A stretch of DNA of 18,661 nucleotides from an uncultured Prevotellaceae bacterium (GCA_902477365.1 CABSGW010000019.1:1-18661); one strand, 5' to 3'. Positions 7,473-15,509 are shown, counted from the stretch's first letter. The notes: generated from the sequence alone by a model not told the origin. Numbers and translations are program-made.

Positions 7473-8522
7473 TTAAACAGGTAAGCGCATTACCCATGCA
7501 TCTGAGAAGTCCACATTTTGTTTACGCAACAAACGTAATGCATCATGTGCCTCTACTTCTGTCAAATAATTGGCATATACAACACGAACCATTGATTTAT
7601 TCGTATAAATCCGGGCATCTTTCAAACCAGATTTATGCAAATCATTCACATATGCCTCCGCACTTTTCTGTGCAACAGCACTAGCCAGCACAATCGTATA
7701 TGCTCCTTTAGACTCCTTTTTTATAGACTCAGGCTGCTCTTGTTCCTTGTCAGCACTTTCAACATCAGTAACCTCATTATTCTCGTTGCTGCTATGCACT
7801 GGAGTTACCTCCTTCTGCGAAATATCCGAAGAAGATGCTAATGTGGATAATCCAAAAACCATTCCACTTGAAATAGAAGCCTCATTGGTAGACGAAATAG
7901 TCGGATTTCCCAATGGCAAAGAGAAAAAACAATAAAAAACGACTGCCGCCACTGCAGCTACTGTATAATTCACTACATTCCGATTGACGTGTAGCACATA
8001 ATCATTCTTCTTACTCTTAGGTTCTGTTTTCTTACGAGAACCCGAAACTGAAAGAAACTGCCATGTTGGTGTTTTAAAAGCGGCTGTCGCTTTTTCCACC
8101 ACCTGTATTTCGGACATTGTGAACGATGACAGGCCATAATGTTCCGGTGAAAGCACCCCAGCCTCACAAGGTACAAAATCATAGCATCCGTCCAACTTCA
8201 ATTTAAGAACTCCTATCCCCTCCAATTCATAAACACCTTCGGTATGCAAGCAGTGCTTCACTTCCGCAACCTTATCCTCTACCAAACGAACCGTTTCCGG
8301 ATAGCTTGTATCATAACTCTGCATAAAAGCCTGAACCAACAAACCATCGTTCATCGTCAACTGCGCATTAAAGCCTACAGTACGATAAGGAGGCAAAAAT
8401 AAATTTTCATCATCCACACGTCTCGCTGTAACATATTGAGTTACAAATCCTCCCAGTCCCGGAACAATTACACAATCATTCGTTACCAATAGTCGTTCTA
8501 TGTGCTGAGTCAATTCATTCAT
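7473..8522 (-). CDS. HU-CCDC81 / SPOR domain membrane protein
   Basis: 349 residues. The N-terminal part (about 1-145, including CVIVPGLGGFV and GIGVLKLK) looks like the paired bacterial HU-CCDC81 domains, a branch of the HU/IHF fold thought to link structural or nucleoid elements rather than classical DNA packaging. A basic linker, one membrane helix (about 186-204), a low-complexity Ser/Glu-rich spacer (205-272) and a C-terminal SPOR domain (273-349) follow. SPOR domains bind denuded peptidoglycan at division sites. The predicted topology is N-terminus in the cytoplasm and SPOR in the periplasm, suggesting a connection between cytoplasm and cell wall. It is first in an operon with the FHA and small secreted genes. 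The promoter -7 box lies only 4 bases before the ATG. Confidence 0.85.
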   Translation of the reverse strand: MNELTQHIERLLVTNDCVIVPGLGGFVTQYVTARRVDDENLFLPPYRTVGFNAQLTMNDGLLVQAFMQSYDTSYPETVRLVEDKVAEVKHCLHTEGVYELEGIGVLKLKLDGCYDFVPCEAGVLSPEHYGLSSFTMSEIQVVEKATAAFKTPTWQFLSVSGSRKKTEPKSKKNDYVLHVNRNVVNYTVAAVAAVVFYCFFSLPLGNPTISSTNEASISSGMVFGLSTLASSSDISQKEVTPVHSSNENNEVTDVESADKEQEQPESIKKESKGAYTIVLASAVAQKSAEAYVNDLHKSGLKDARIYTNKSMVRVVYANYLTEVEAHDALRLLRKQNVDFSDAWVMRLPV

Positions 8523-8526
8523 AGTG

Positions 8527-8557
8527 CAAAGATAAGCTTTTTCGGGGAATCGAGAAA
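8527..8557 (-). promoter_or_regulatory. Promoter for the HU-CCDC81/FHA operon
   Basis: On the minus strand, TTTC (8557-8554), a 19-base spacer and TATCTTTG (8534-8527). The ATG begins at 8522, so transcription would start at or within a few bases of the start codon. Confidence 0.65.
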
Positions 8558-8683
8558 TGGCTTTTTAGAAAAACTTTTTTCAATAAAATTCTCTAAACAG
8601 ATTCTGCCCTCACTATCTTCTAATTACGCTTTCCACAATCCTTCATTTTCCTTTTTTCTTGAATAAAAGCAGGCACTTTTAAT

Positions 8684-9316
8684 CTAACAATCCTCATTGA
8701 CAAGAGTCATTACAAAATCCACATTTTTCCAATAACAACCCCTATAATGCCTTTTTCCCCCTTCTATCAAACAATCAGCAGACCATATATTTTCCTTCCT
8801 GAAAACCGTACCCAAAGAAACAACCATATCACGTCGAAAATGCAATCCAGAAACGTCACACAATTTATAAACAGCCTCCTTGACGCTCCACAAAACGGTC
8901 ATATCACTCTCGTCTTTGCAACCTTTAAGTTCTTCTTTCGAAAAGACACGCTCTGCCACACGGGATACACGCTTGTAATCACACTCAATATCCACACCCA
9001 TCCTGTTATTTAAGGACCATGCAATTACAACAAAACCCTCGGTATGTGAAATACTGATCTTACAGGGAGAATTCACCAAAAAAGGACGTCCTGTTTCTAG
9101 ATAACCAATATGCACATTCTCTCCCATTATTTGAGCTAACAACACACGGACAGCCATCCACTCACGGCGACGACTAATTACCGTAAAACGGATACAAGCC
9201 TCCTCATATAGCCTTTTCCCATCCGGATGCGCATCTATCAACTCCTCTAAATTCTCCGTCAACTGCCAAACAGCAATCTTTGTGTTCTCCCATTCATAGC
9301 AATGATATAACGGCAT
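8684..9316 (-). CDS. 4'-phosphopantetheinyl transferase (Sfp type)
   Basis: 210-residue cytoplasmic enzyme predicted to transfer the 4'-phosphopantetheine arm from coenzyme A to a serine of an acyl or peptidyl carrier protein. Motifs in order: RREWMAVRVLL (50-60), GRPFL (76-80), ISISHT (87-92), MGVDIE with Mg-binding Asp109 and Glu111, and WSVKEAVYK (143-151) with Lys146, Glu147 and Lys151. All three classical Sfp motifs are intact and length is normal. It lies downstream of ssb on the same strand, separated by a 9-bp hairpin, so it probably has a separate promoter that I could not locate confidently. Which carrier protein it serves is not shown here. Confidence 0.9.
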   Translation of the reverse strand: MPLYHCYEWENTKIAVWQLTENLEELIDAHPDGKRLYEEACIRFTVISRRREWMAVRVLLAQIMGENVHIGYLETGRPFLVNSPCKISISHTEGFVVIAWSLNNRMGVDIECDYKRVSRVAERVFSKEELKGCKDESDMTVLWSVKEAVYKLCDVSGLHFRRDMVVSLGTVFRKENIWSADCLIEGGKRHYRGCYWKNVDFVMTLVNEDC

Positions 9317-9330
9317 AATCCTACATTTAA

Positions 9331-9364
9331 AAACAGTGGCAAAGCATTATTTATACTTTGCCAC
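9331..9364 (-). terminator. Terminator downstream of ssb
   Basis: GTGGCAAAG (9336-9344) pairs perfectly with CTTTGCCAC (9356-9364) around an 11-base loop. On the minus strand the stem is followed by TGTTTTTA. On the plus strand there is no T run, so it serves the minus-strand bamD-to-ssb operon. Confidence 0.75.
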
Positions 9365-9420
9365 CCTATGATAATAAACAGTCTCTAATAATCAAGCGAA
9401 CTAGCCAAAAGGATAAACCC

Positions 9421-9789
9421 TCACTCACCACTTACGGCAGTTGGTTCATTATTATTCCGAGGCAAAAACATTTCCATTTTCTCTGCCATAATTTCCGTGA
9501 CATAACGTTTACCGCCATGTTTGTCATCATATGACCTAGTTCTTATTGCCCCCTCTATGTATAACTTATCCCCTTTATGTACATATTTTTCGGCTGTCTG
9601 CGCCAATCCTCTCCACATCACAATGTTATGCCACTCTGTCCGGTCCGGCACCTGTGTCCCATTCTGCAACACATAGCCACGCTCTGTTGTTGCTAATGTA
9701 AAAGTTGCCACAGCTACCCCATTATCTATATAACGCACTTCAGGATCACGTCCTACGTTACCTATTAACATAACCTTATTTAGCGACAT
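9421..9789 (-). CDS. ssb: Single-stranded DNA-binding protein, short form
   Basis: 122-residue SSB with a complete OB-fold. It starts SLNKVMLIGNVGRDPEVRY, contains TEWHNIVMWRGLAQTAEKYVHKGDKLYIEG and finishes the fold at RYVTEIMAEKMEMF. It coats single-stranded DNA during replication and repair, usually as a tetramer. Unlike E. coli SSB (178 residues) there is almost no disordered linker, and the end reads PTAVSGE, lacking the acidic-hydrophobic tip (DDDIPF-like) that recruits partner proteins. It is the last gene of the bamD-rpoZ-DUF4293 operon, 22 bases after DUF4293. Bacteroidota can carry more than one ssb; which copy is essential cannot be told here. Confidence 0.92.
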   Translation of the reverse strand: MSLNKVMLIGNVGRDPEVRYIDNGVAVATFTLATTERGYVLQNGTQVPDRTEWHNIVMWRGLAQTAEKYVHKGDKLYIEGAIRTRSYDDKHGGKRYVTEIMAEKMEMFLPRNNNEPTAVSGE

Positions 9790-9811
9790 ATCATCAACGT
9801 TTTATTCCACC

Positions 9812-10264
9812 TTATCTTAATCGATCCGCAGCTCGTACCATCTGTTCATCTTTCGCAATTGCTTTCTGAGCCAAATAGCAGAAGACTAAAGCCACAAACG
9901 GAAGACAAACACTCCATGAAAATCGAAGCATTCCTTCCACGGCATTCAGATAATAAAAATACAAACTCCCCAATGCTATATAATAGCCGACAATCAGCAA
10001 CATGCTCAATCGGCAAAGTTTGATCTGCACCAGGCGCTTCCGATACAACATGATTGCGTACAGAGAGAAAAGAGCCGTCAAAACAACGAAGAACACCAAA
10101 AACAAAGGCCGAAAAGAAATCATATCACCACTTTCACTCCAACCATTATAAACGAGTTCTACCGGCATTCCTTTATCCAAAACAGACACCACCGGCACAA
10201 ACAAAGCGACCAGCATACATACGCCTGCTATAAAAAGATAAATACTTTGAATTCGCTGAATCAT
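9812..10264 (-). CDS. DUF4293 membrane protein
   Basis: 150-residue inner-membrane protein of unknown function matching DUF4293. It begins with MIQRIQSIYLFIAG, typical of the family, and ends with the charged tail KDEQMVRAADRLR. Four membrane helices are visible at about 7-27, 52-74, 83-104 and 112-133. It sits between rpoZ and ssb with gaps of 23 and 22 bases, so it is co-transcribed. Its role is unknown; its place in a housekeeping operon suggests a core function, but this is only context. Confidence 0.88.
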   Translation of the reverse strand: MIQRIQSIYLFIAGVCMLVALFVPVVSVLDKGMPVELVYNGWSESGDMISFRPLFLVFFVVLTALFSLYAIMLYRKRLVQIKLCRLSMLLIVGYYIALGSLYFYYLNAVEGMLRFSWSVCLPFVALVFCYLAQKAIAKDEQMVRAADRLR

Positions 10265-10287
10265 ACCAACCCAATAAAATAGTACGC

Positions 10288-10620
10288 TTAAAGATTCTCT
10301 TTTTCCTTCAATGGATTGCGATAATAGATTTTATCATCTTCAAACTCCTGTGCTGCAATCAACGTCGGCTTGGGCAGTTTTTCGTAATAACGCGAAATTT
10401 CGATTTGCTCGCGGTTTTCAAACATCTCTTCCAAATTATCGTTAAACGACGCAAACTCTTGCAATTTTCTTGACAAATCCTGCTTTATTTCTACTGAAAT
10501 TTGATTTGCCCGTTTTCCCATAATCACGACACTTTCATAAATATTATCAGTACCCTTACTGAAGTCCATTAAATTATGAGTAACCGTGTTTGTCGGAGCA
10601 TTTGTTTTTTTGTAATCCAT
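10288..10620 (-). CDS. rpoZ: DNA-directed RNA polymerase omega subunit
   Basis: 110 residues, Bacteroidota-type omega/Rpb6 family. The core segment NIYESVVIMGKRANQIS (26-42) corresponds to the conserved omega helix that wraps the C-terminal tail of the beta' subunit and helps RNA polymerase assembly. The following Glu/Phe-rich part (LQEFASFNDNLEEMFENREQIE) and C-terminal tail are typical of the phylum and diverge from E. coli omega. It starts 16 bases after the bamD stop, and DUF4293 follows after 23 bases, so it is part of one operon. Confidence 0.85.
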   Translation of the reverse strand: MDYKKTNAPTNTVTHNLMDFSKGTDNIYESVVIMGKRANQISVEIKQDLSRKLQEFASFNDNLEEMFENREQIEISRYYEKLPKPTLIAAQEFEDDKIYYRNPLKEKENL

Positions 10621-10636
10621 AATTTTATGTTGATTG

Positions 10637-11461
10637 TTATTCTTTTACTACTTTCTTTGCTTTGTTGAACATCCCCAATGCTTCCTTGGCATACTTCGAA
10701 TCAGGAAACTCATTCATGAAACCATAATATTCGTCAATGGCATTGTTGTAACGCTCTTCTTTTTTAGACTCTATGCTCTGAACTGCCAATTCATACTTTG
10801 CACGCAAAATTAAAATGGCAAACTCTTCACGACGGCTCATATAAGGAAAATCGCGAAGTGCATTCTCTGCCGTAATCACACAAGCCTGATAATTACTACC
10901 ACCAAAGGTGCAATTTCCCCAATAACTACCTAAGTCATAATACATTTTTGCTGCCAGATATTCCTTTTCAACCAGTTTGTCCTGTAAGGAAAATATTAAA
11001 GTCTGGGCAGCTTCCCTCATATATGTTCCGGGATAAATTTCCAAAAAATTCTGCAACTCCGTCACCGCCTCAAAAGTAGCAGTCTGATCCAACTTAGGCT
11101 CAGGAGTACTCATGTATAACGCTTTTCCACAGTAAAAACGCGCCTCTTGTGTATAAACACCTTTCGGATAACTCTGATAATATTTCCGGAAAAACGAAGC
11201 AGCAGATGTATAGTCACGTGATCCATAAGCACTCATGCCCAACAAAAACAAAGACTCCTCGCCTTTGTCTGTTCCTTTCATTGCCGTTATGACGTCTTGC
11301 AATAAGACTATAGCCTTACCGTATTGTTGATCCACATAATATTGTTTGGCCGCCTCATATTTATACTCATAATCCGCACTTTTAAATACACGATTATAAT
11401 CGCCGCATGATGAAAATAAGAGTAGTGAGAACCCGAATAAGAGTAAGCTATTTCTTTTCAT
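10637..11461 (-). CDS. bamD: Outer membrane assembly lipoprotein BamD
   Basis: 274-residue outer-membrane lipoprotein of the BAM complex, which folds beta-barrel proteins into the outer membrane together with BamA. A signal peptide with lipobox FSSC puts the lipidated cysteine at Cys19. Tetratricopeptide-like repeats follow: YEAAKQYYVDQQYGKAIVLLQ, the region around GEESLFLLGMSAYGSRDYTSAASFFRKYYQSYP, and further helical pairs to the C-terminus, ending FPDSKYAKEALGMF. Length agrees with the family. It is the first gene of the bamD-rpoZ-DUF4293-ssb operon and is divergent from uvrB across 123 bases. Confidence 0.92.
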   Translation of the reverse strand: MKRNSLLLFGFSLLLFSSCGDYNRVFKSADYEYKYEAAKQYYVDQQYGKAIVLLQDVITAMKGTDKGEESLFLLGMSAYGSRDYTSAASFFRKYYQSYPKGVYTQEARFYCGKALYMSTPEPKLDQTATFEAVTELQNFLEIYPGTYMREAAQTLIFSLQDKLVEKEYLAAKMYYDLGSYWGNCTFGGSNYQACVITAENALRDFPYMSRREEFAILILRAKYELAVQSIESKKEERYNNAIDEYYGFMNEFPDSKYAKEALGMFNKAKKVVKE

Positions 11462-11478
11462 TATTCCAAATTAGACTG

Positions 11479-11509
11479 CAAAGGTAGAAAATAGGGACGA
11501 ATTAACCAA
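11479..11509 (-). promoter_or_regulatory. Promoter for the bamD operon
   Basis: On the minus strand, TTG (11509-11507), a 20-base spacer and TACCTTTG (11486-11479), matching the -33/-7 consensus. The leader would be about 14 bases. Confidence 0.7.
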
Positions 11510-11571
11510 CGAATCCCTTTTTTTTATTTGTTATATATAACTAACAGGCAGCTAAATCCATCAAAGAATAG

Positions 11572-11579
11572 TAACTTTG
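11572..11579 (+). promoter_or_regulatory. -7 box for uvrB
   Basis: TAACTTTG lies 5 bases before the uvrB ATG at 11585. No clear -33 element is visible. It shares the 123-base divergent region with the bamD promoter. Confidence 0.5.
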
Positions 11580-11584
11580 CAGCG

Positions 11585-13615
11585 ATGCAAACTTTTGAAC
11601 TCATATCTGATTATGCGCCTACGGGTGATCAACCGCAAGCCATCGAACAGCTGTCCCAAGGCATACAAAACGGTGTACCCGCACAAACCCTTGTAGGAGT
11701 TACCGGTTCGGGTAAGACATTTACAATCGCCAATGTGATTAAAAATGCGAACAAACCCACGCTGGTCCTTAGCCATAACAAAACGCTGGCAGCACAACTA
11801 TACAGCGAATTCAAGCATTTTTTCCCCCATAATGCCGTTGAGTATTACGTCTCTTATTACGACTATTACCAACCCGAAGCCTACCTTCCCTCATCCGACA
11901 CGTATATAGAAAAGGACTTGGCTATTAACGAAGAAATCGACAAATTACGTTTAGCCGCCACTTCCGCCTTGTTATCAGGCCGGAACGATGTCATTGTCAT
12001 TTCATCTGTATCCTGCATCTACGGTATGGGTAACCCCAGCGCTTTTTATGAAAATGTCATTTCGCTGAAACGGGGACAACTCATAGACCGGAATGTTTTA
12101 TTACGCAAACTTGTCGATAGCCTTTACGTGCGCAACGACTTGGATCCGAAAGCCGGAAACTTCCGCGTCAAGGGCGATACGGTCGATGTATATCTGGCCT
12201 ATGCGGACGATGTACTGCGTATTTCCTTTTGGGATAATGAAATAGACTCGATTGAAGAAATTGATGCCCTAAACGGCACACGCATTGCCAATTTCGAAGA
12301 GTACAAAATCTATCCGGCCAACTTATTCCTGACGACAAAGGAAGCCACCATTGCTGCCATCCATCAAATTGAGGATGATTTAACCGCCCGTGTTCGGCAA
12401 TTAGAAGAACTTGGAAAACCTCTCGAAGCCAAACGCCTTTACGAACGTGTGACATACGACATGGAAATGATTCGGGAATTAGGTCATTGTAGTGGCATTG
12501 AGAACTACTCCCGCTATTTCGATGGTCGCGAAGCGGGTACACGCCCCTATTGTCTGCTCGATTTTTTCCCTGAAGACTATCTGATTGTCATTGATGAAAG
12601 CCATGTCAGTGTACCGCAAATCAGCGCCATGTACGGGGGAGACCGTTCCCGCAAAACCGCCCTTGTCGAATATGGTTTCCGTTTACCGGCAGCACTTGAC
12701 AACCGTCCACTCAAATTTGAAGAATTCCAGACACTGGCCAAACAGGTTATTTACGTCAGCGCCACTCCTGCCGACTATGAGCTGCAACAAAGCGAAGGTA
12801 TTATCGTCGAACAACTTATCCGTCCTACCGGACTGCTAGATCCTATCATCGATGTGCGGCCAAGTATGAATCAGATTGACGACCTTATCGAAGAAATACG
12901 CCAACGAAAAGAGAAGGGAGAACGGGTTTTGGTTACGACACTGACCAAACGAATGGCTGAAGAACTCACCGAATACCTGCTGAACAACGGAATCAACACC
13001 AGCTATATTCATAGCGATGTCGATACGTTGGACCGGGTTCGTATTATGGAAGAATTACGTGCCGGAATCCACGACGTTTTGGTGGGTGTCAATTTGTTGC
13101 GGGAAGGTCTTGACCTACCCGAGGTCTCACTCGTAGCCATACTCGATGCCGACAAAGAGGGCTTCCTCCGTTCCCACCGTTCGCTTACGCAAACAGCCGG
13201 AAGAGCCGCCCGTAACATTCACGGCAAAGTCATTATGTATGCCGACCGTATCACAGACAGCATGCGAAAAACCATTGACGAAACCAATCGTCGACGGGAA
13301 GTCCAGCTGAAATATAACGAAGAACATCACATCACCCCCCAACAGATCAAAAAATCAATCGGCCAAAACCAACTGATCCAACTAAACGGAAAACAAACAT
13401 CCTACCAGCTCGATACGGAACAAACACCCTTATACAATGTTGCCGACCCCATTGTTGCTTACATGTCTGTTCCCCAATTGGAAAAAAGTATCGAACGAAC
13501 CCGCAAACTCATGCAGGAAGCTGCCCGTAAACTCGACTTCACCCAAGCAGCACTCTATCGGGACGAAATGTTGCGTATGGAAGAACAACTCAAGGAAAAG
13601 AAAGCCCAATCATGA
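11585..13615 (+). CDS. uvrB: Excinuclease ABC subunit B
   Basis: 676-residue DNA-repair ATPase that receives damaged DNA from UvrA, verifies the lesion and recruits UvrC for incision. Walker A is GVTGSGKT (38-45). The beta-hairpin region YYVSYYDYYQPEAY clamps the DNA. YGMGNP and the helicase DESH box (Asp337-His340) follow, then helicase motifs VSATPADYE, TLTKRMAEELT and the LREGLDLPEV and QTAGRAARN segments. The C-terminal UVR domain (LEKSIERTRKLMQEAARKLDF) contacts UvrC. Length is normal. The frame opens at a TTG at 11528, but homology begins at the ATG at 11585, right behind a -7 box. The stop overlaps thiD by four bases (ATGA). Confidence 0.97.
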   Translation: MQTFELISDYAPTGDQPQAIEQLSQGIQNGVPAQTLVGVTGSGKTFTIANVIKNANKPTLVLSHNKTLAAQLYSEFKHFFPHNAVEYYVSYYDYYQPEAYLPSSDTYIEKDLAINEEIDKLRLAATSALLSGRNDVIVISSVSCIYGMGNPSAFYENVISLKRGQLIDRNVLLRKLVDSLYVRNDLDPKAGNFRVKGDTVDVYLAYADDVLRISFWDNEIDSIEEIDALNGTRIANFEEYKIYPANLFLTTKEATIAAIHQIEDDLTARVRQLEELGKPLEAKRLYERVTYDMEMIRELGHCSGIENYSRYFDGREAGTRPYCLLDFFPEDYLIVIDESHVSVPQISAMYGGDRSRKTALVEYGFRLPAALDNRPLKFEEFQTLAKQVIYVSATPADYELQQSEGIIVEQLIRPTGLLDPIIDVRPSMNQIDDLIEEIRQRKEKGERVLVTTLTKRMAEELTEYLLNNGINTSYIHSDVDTLDRVRIMEELRAGIHDVLVGVNLLREGLDLPEVSLVAILDADKEGFLRSHRSLTQTAGRAARNIHGKVIMYADRITDSMRKTIDETNRRREVQLKYNEEHHITPQQIKKSIGQNQLIQLNGKQTSYQLDTEQTPLYNVADPIVAYMSVPQLEKSIERTRKLMQEAARKLDFTQAALYRDEMLRMEEQLKEKKAQS

Positions 13616-14433
13616 ATCACTTTATTCCCTGCCTTAGCATAGCCGGCTCCGACCCTTCATGCGGAGCAGGCATTCAGGCCGATTTAAAGACCTTTTCTGC
13701 CCTCGGTGTGTACGGACTGACTGTTCCCACAGCCATTACCATACAAAACACGCGGGGGGTACAAGCCGTCCACGCCCTCGATGCCACACTGGTCAAAGCA
13801 CAGCTCAAAGCCCTTTTCGAGGATATCCCAATCCATGCTGTCAAAATTGGGATGACGGTAAACACGGCCATTATCCAAGTTATTGTCGATATACTGCATC
13901 ACTACCGCCCCCCTTTTGTGGTGCTTGACCCCATTATCGCCTCTACCAGCGGGCATCGTCTCATTGAGGAAGAAAGCATAGACTATCTAAAGAAGCACCT
14001 ATTCCCTCTATGTTCGCTGATCACGCCAAACTTACCCGAAACCCAACTTCTCACTTCCACCACTTCAACTACTTCTTTTCAAGAGGTTTTGGATGCGGGT
14101 ACACTGTTACTGGAAACCGGATGTCAACACGTCCTGATTAAGGGCGGACATCACACGGGAACCAAAGATTCCACCGACATTCTCCTTTCTGCTAAAGGAC
14201 ACCAGGTGTTCACAGCTTCTCGCATCGAATCATCCAACACGCATGGCACCGGCTGTACGCTTTCATCGGCCATAGCGGCTTACGTCGGACTAGGCTTTTC
14301 CTTGCCCGATGCCATCAGCCAGGCCAAGACCTATCTGACCGAAGCGCTTTTAAGCGCCAAAGACCTCATACTGGGGCAGGGAGAAGGGCCTCTAAACCAC
14401 TTTTTTGCACCTCAACCACAAATTATCAAATAA
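13612..14433 (+). CDS. thiD: Hydroxymethylpyrimidine/phosphomethylpyrimidine kinase
   Basis: 273-residue ribokinase-fold enzyme predicted to phosphorylate 4-amino-5-hydroxymethyl-2-methylpyrimidine and its monophosphate in thiamine pyrophosphate synthesis and salvage, in the cytoplasm. The N-terminal signature SIAGSDPSCGAGIQAD (9-24), AVKIGM, VVLDPIIASTSGHRL, LITPNLPE and LIKGGHH are present. The catalytic anion hole is HGTGCTLSSAIAA (GTGC at 212-215). Length is normal. The ATGA overlap with uvrB means its translation probably depends on uvrB. No other thiamine gene lies in the window, so the linkage looks like operon convenience rather than a pathway cluster. I did not see a TPP riboswitch upstream. 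Confidence 0.93.
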   Translation: MNHFIPCLSIAGSDPSCGAGIQADLKTFSALGVYGLTVPTAITIQNTRGVQAVHALDATLVKAQLKALFEDIPIHAVKIGMTVNTAIIQVIVDILHHYRPPFVVLDPIIASTSGHRLIEEESIDYLKKHLFPLCSLITPNLPETQLLTSTTSTTSFQEVLDAGTLLLETGCQHVLIKGGHHTGTKDSTDILLSAKGHQVFTASRIESSNTHGTGCTLSSAIAAYVGLGFSLPDAISQAKTYLTEALLSAKDLILGQGEGPLNHFFAPQPQIIK

Positions 14434-14440
14434 AAATGGC

Positions 14441-14448
14441 TATTTTTG
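14441..14448 (+). promoter_or_regulatory. Possible -7 box for fabD
   Basis: TATTTTTG fits TAnnTTTG but no good -33 element precedes it. The leader would be about 48 bases and AT-rich. Confidence 0.45.
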
Positions 14449-14499
14449 CCCCACTAAGTTTTGTGTGTAATTAATAAATAACATTGATAATAGTATAAC

Positions 14500-15402
14500 A
14501 TGAACGCATTTGTATTTCCGGGTCAGGGTGCCCAATTTGTAGGAATGGGCAAAGACCTCTACGAAAACTATCCATTGGCTAAAGAACTCTTCGAAAAAGC
14601 AAACGACATTCTGGGATACCGCATTACGGACATTATGTTCGAAGGTACGGATGATGAACTCAAACAAACCAAAGTAACTCAACCCGCCGTTTTCCTTCAT
14701 TCTGTCATCAGTGCGCTTTGCATGGGTGATGCATTCCAACCTCAGATGGTTGCAGGCCATTCTTTAGGCGAATTTTCCGCCCTAGTGGCAGCTGGCGCTA
14801 TCAGCTTCGAAGATGGACTCAAGTTAGTTTACGCCCGTGCCATGGCAATGCAAAAGGCCTGTGAAGCTGCACCATCTACCATGGCTGCTGTCATAGCGTT
14901 ACCCGATGAGACCGTTGAAGCCATCTGCCAGGAAGTAAGCAAACCGGGTAATGTGGTAGTTCCGGCCAATTACAACTGTCCGGGACAGTTGGTTATCAGC
15001 GGTAACATTGATGCTGTCAATGAAGCTTGCGAAAAACTGAAAGCCGCAGGAGCCAAACGCGCATTGGTGCTCAAAGTAGGCGGTGCGTTCCACTCTCCGC
15101 TCATGCAACCTGCTAAAGAGGAACTGGAACAAGCTATCCAATCCACCGCATTCCATACGCCGAAATGTCCGGTTTACCAGAACGTAGACGGAAAGGCACA
15201 CACCGATGCCGATGAAATCAAACAAAACCTCATTGCACAGCTAACGGCCTCTGTACGCTGGACCGACGAAGTAACCTCTATGGTTGCAGACGGCGCCACC
15301 GACTTTATGGAATGTGGCCCTGGCAAAACGTTACAAGGCATGATCGCTAAAATCTGTAAAGGGAACGATGCCGTTAAAGCTCACAGTATTGGCGAAGCTT
15401 AA
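14500..15402 (+). CDS. fabD: Malonyl-CoA:ACP transacylase
   Basis: 300-residue cytoplasmic enzyme that transfers malonyl from coenzyme A to acyl carrier protein, supplying the extender unit for fatty acid synthesis. The N-terminal FPGQGAQFVGMG (7-18) forms the oxyanion loop, QPAVFLHS follows, the nucleophile elbow is GHSLGE with Ser88, the malonate-binding Arg lies in YARAMAMQKA, and GGAFHSPLM supplies catalytic His198. The end motif ECGPGKTLQGM is typical. Length is normal. It stands apart from other fab genes in this window; it follows thiD after 66 bases with a possible promoter of its own. Confidence 0.96.
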   Translation: MNAFVFPGQGAQFVGMGKDLYENYPLAKELFEKANDILGYRITDIMFEGTDDELKQTKVTQPAVFLHSVISALCMGDAFQPQMVAGHSLGEFSALVAAGAISFEDGLKLVYARAMAMQKACEAAPSTMAAVIALPDETVEAICQEVSKPGNVVVPANYNCPGQLVISGNIDAVNEACEKLKAAGAKRALVLKVGGAFHSPLMQPAKEELEQAIQSTAFHTPKCPVYQNVDGKAHTDADEIKQNLIAQLTASVRWTDEVTSMVADGATDFMECGPGKTLQGMIAKICKGNDAVKAHSIGEA

Positions 15403-15429
15403 TCCGGAAGTTACCTAACATTCTTTTAT

Positions 15430-15470
15430 TTTGCCGTTTCATGCCCGTTCGTAAGGCTTGGAACGGCAAA
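15430..15470 (+). terminator. Hairpin between fabD and the GH13 gene
   Basis: TTTGCCGTT (15430-15438) pairs with AACGGCAAA (15462-15470); an inner CATGCC/GGCTTG arm extends it imperfectly. The 3' side is T-rich but interrupted (TTTCAATTTA), so it may be a weak terminator or an attenuator for the downstream gene. Confidence 0.5.
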
Positions 15471-15509
15471 TTTCAATTTATAAAGCAACGTCACCTATCC
15501 TATCATCCA

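Noticed and set aside
7421..7684. 87-codon plus-strand frame over the FHA/SPOR junction
   Set aside because: It is antisense to two real genes; rich in His and Ser in the way expected of a shadow frame.
12168..12542. 124-codon minus-strand open frame inside uvrB
   Set aside because: It lies wholly antisense to strongly conserved uvrB coding sequence, has no promoter or recognisable domain, and its residue make-up is that of a shadow frame.
14440..14760. 106-codon minus-strand frame across the fabD start
   Set aside because: It is antisense to the conserved fabD N-terminus and to its leader; no family resemblance.
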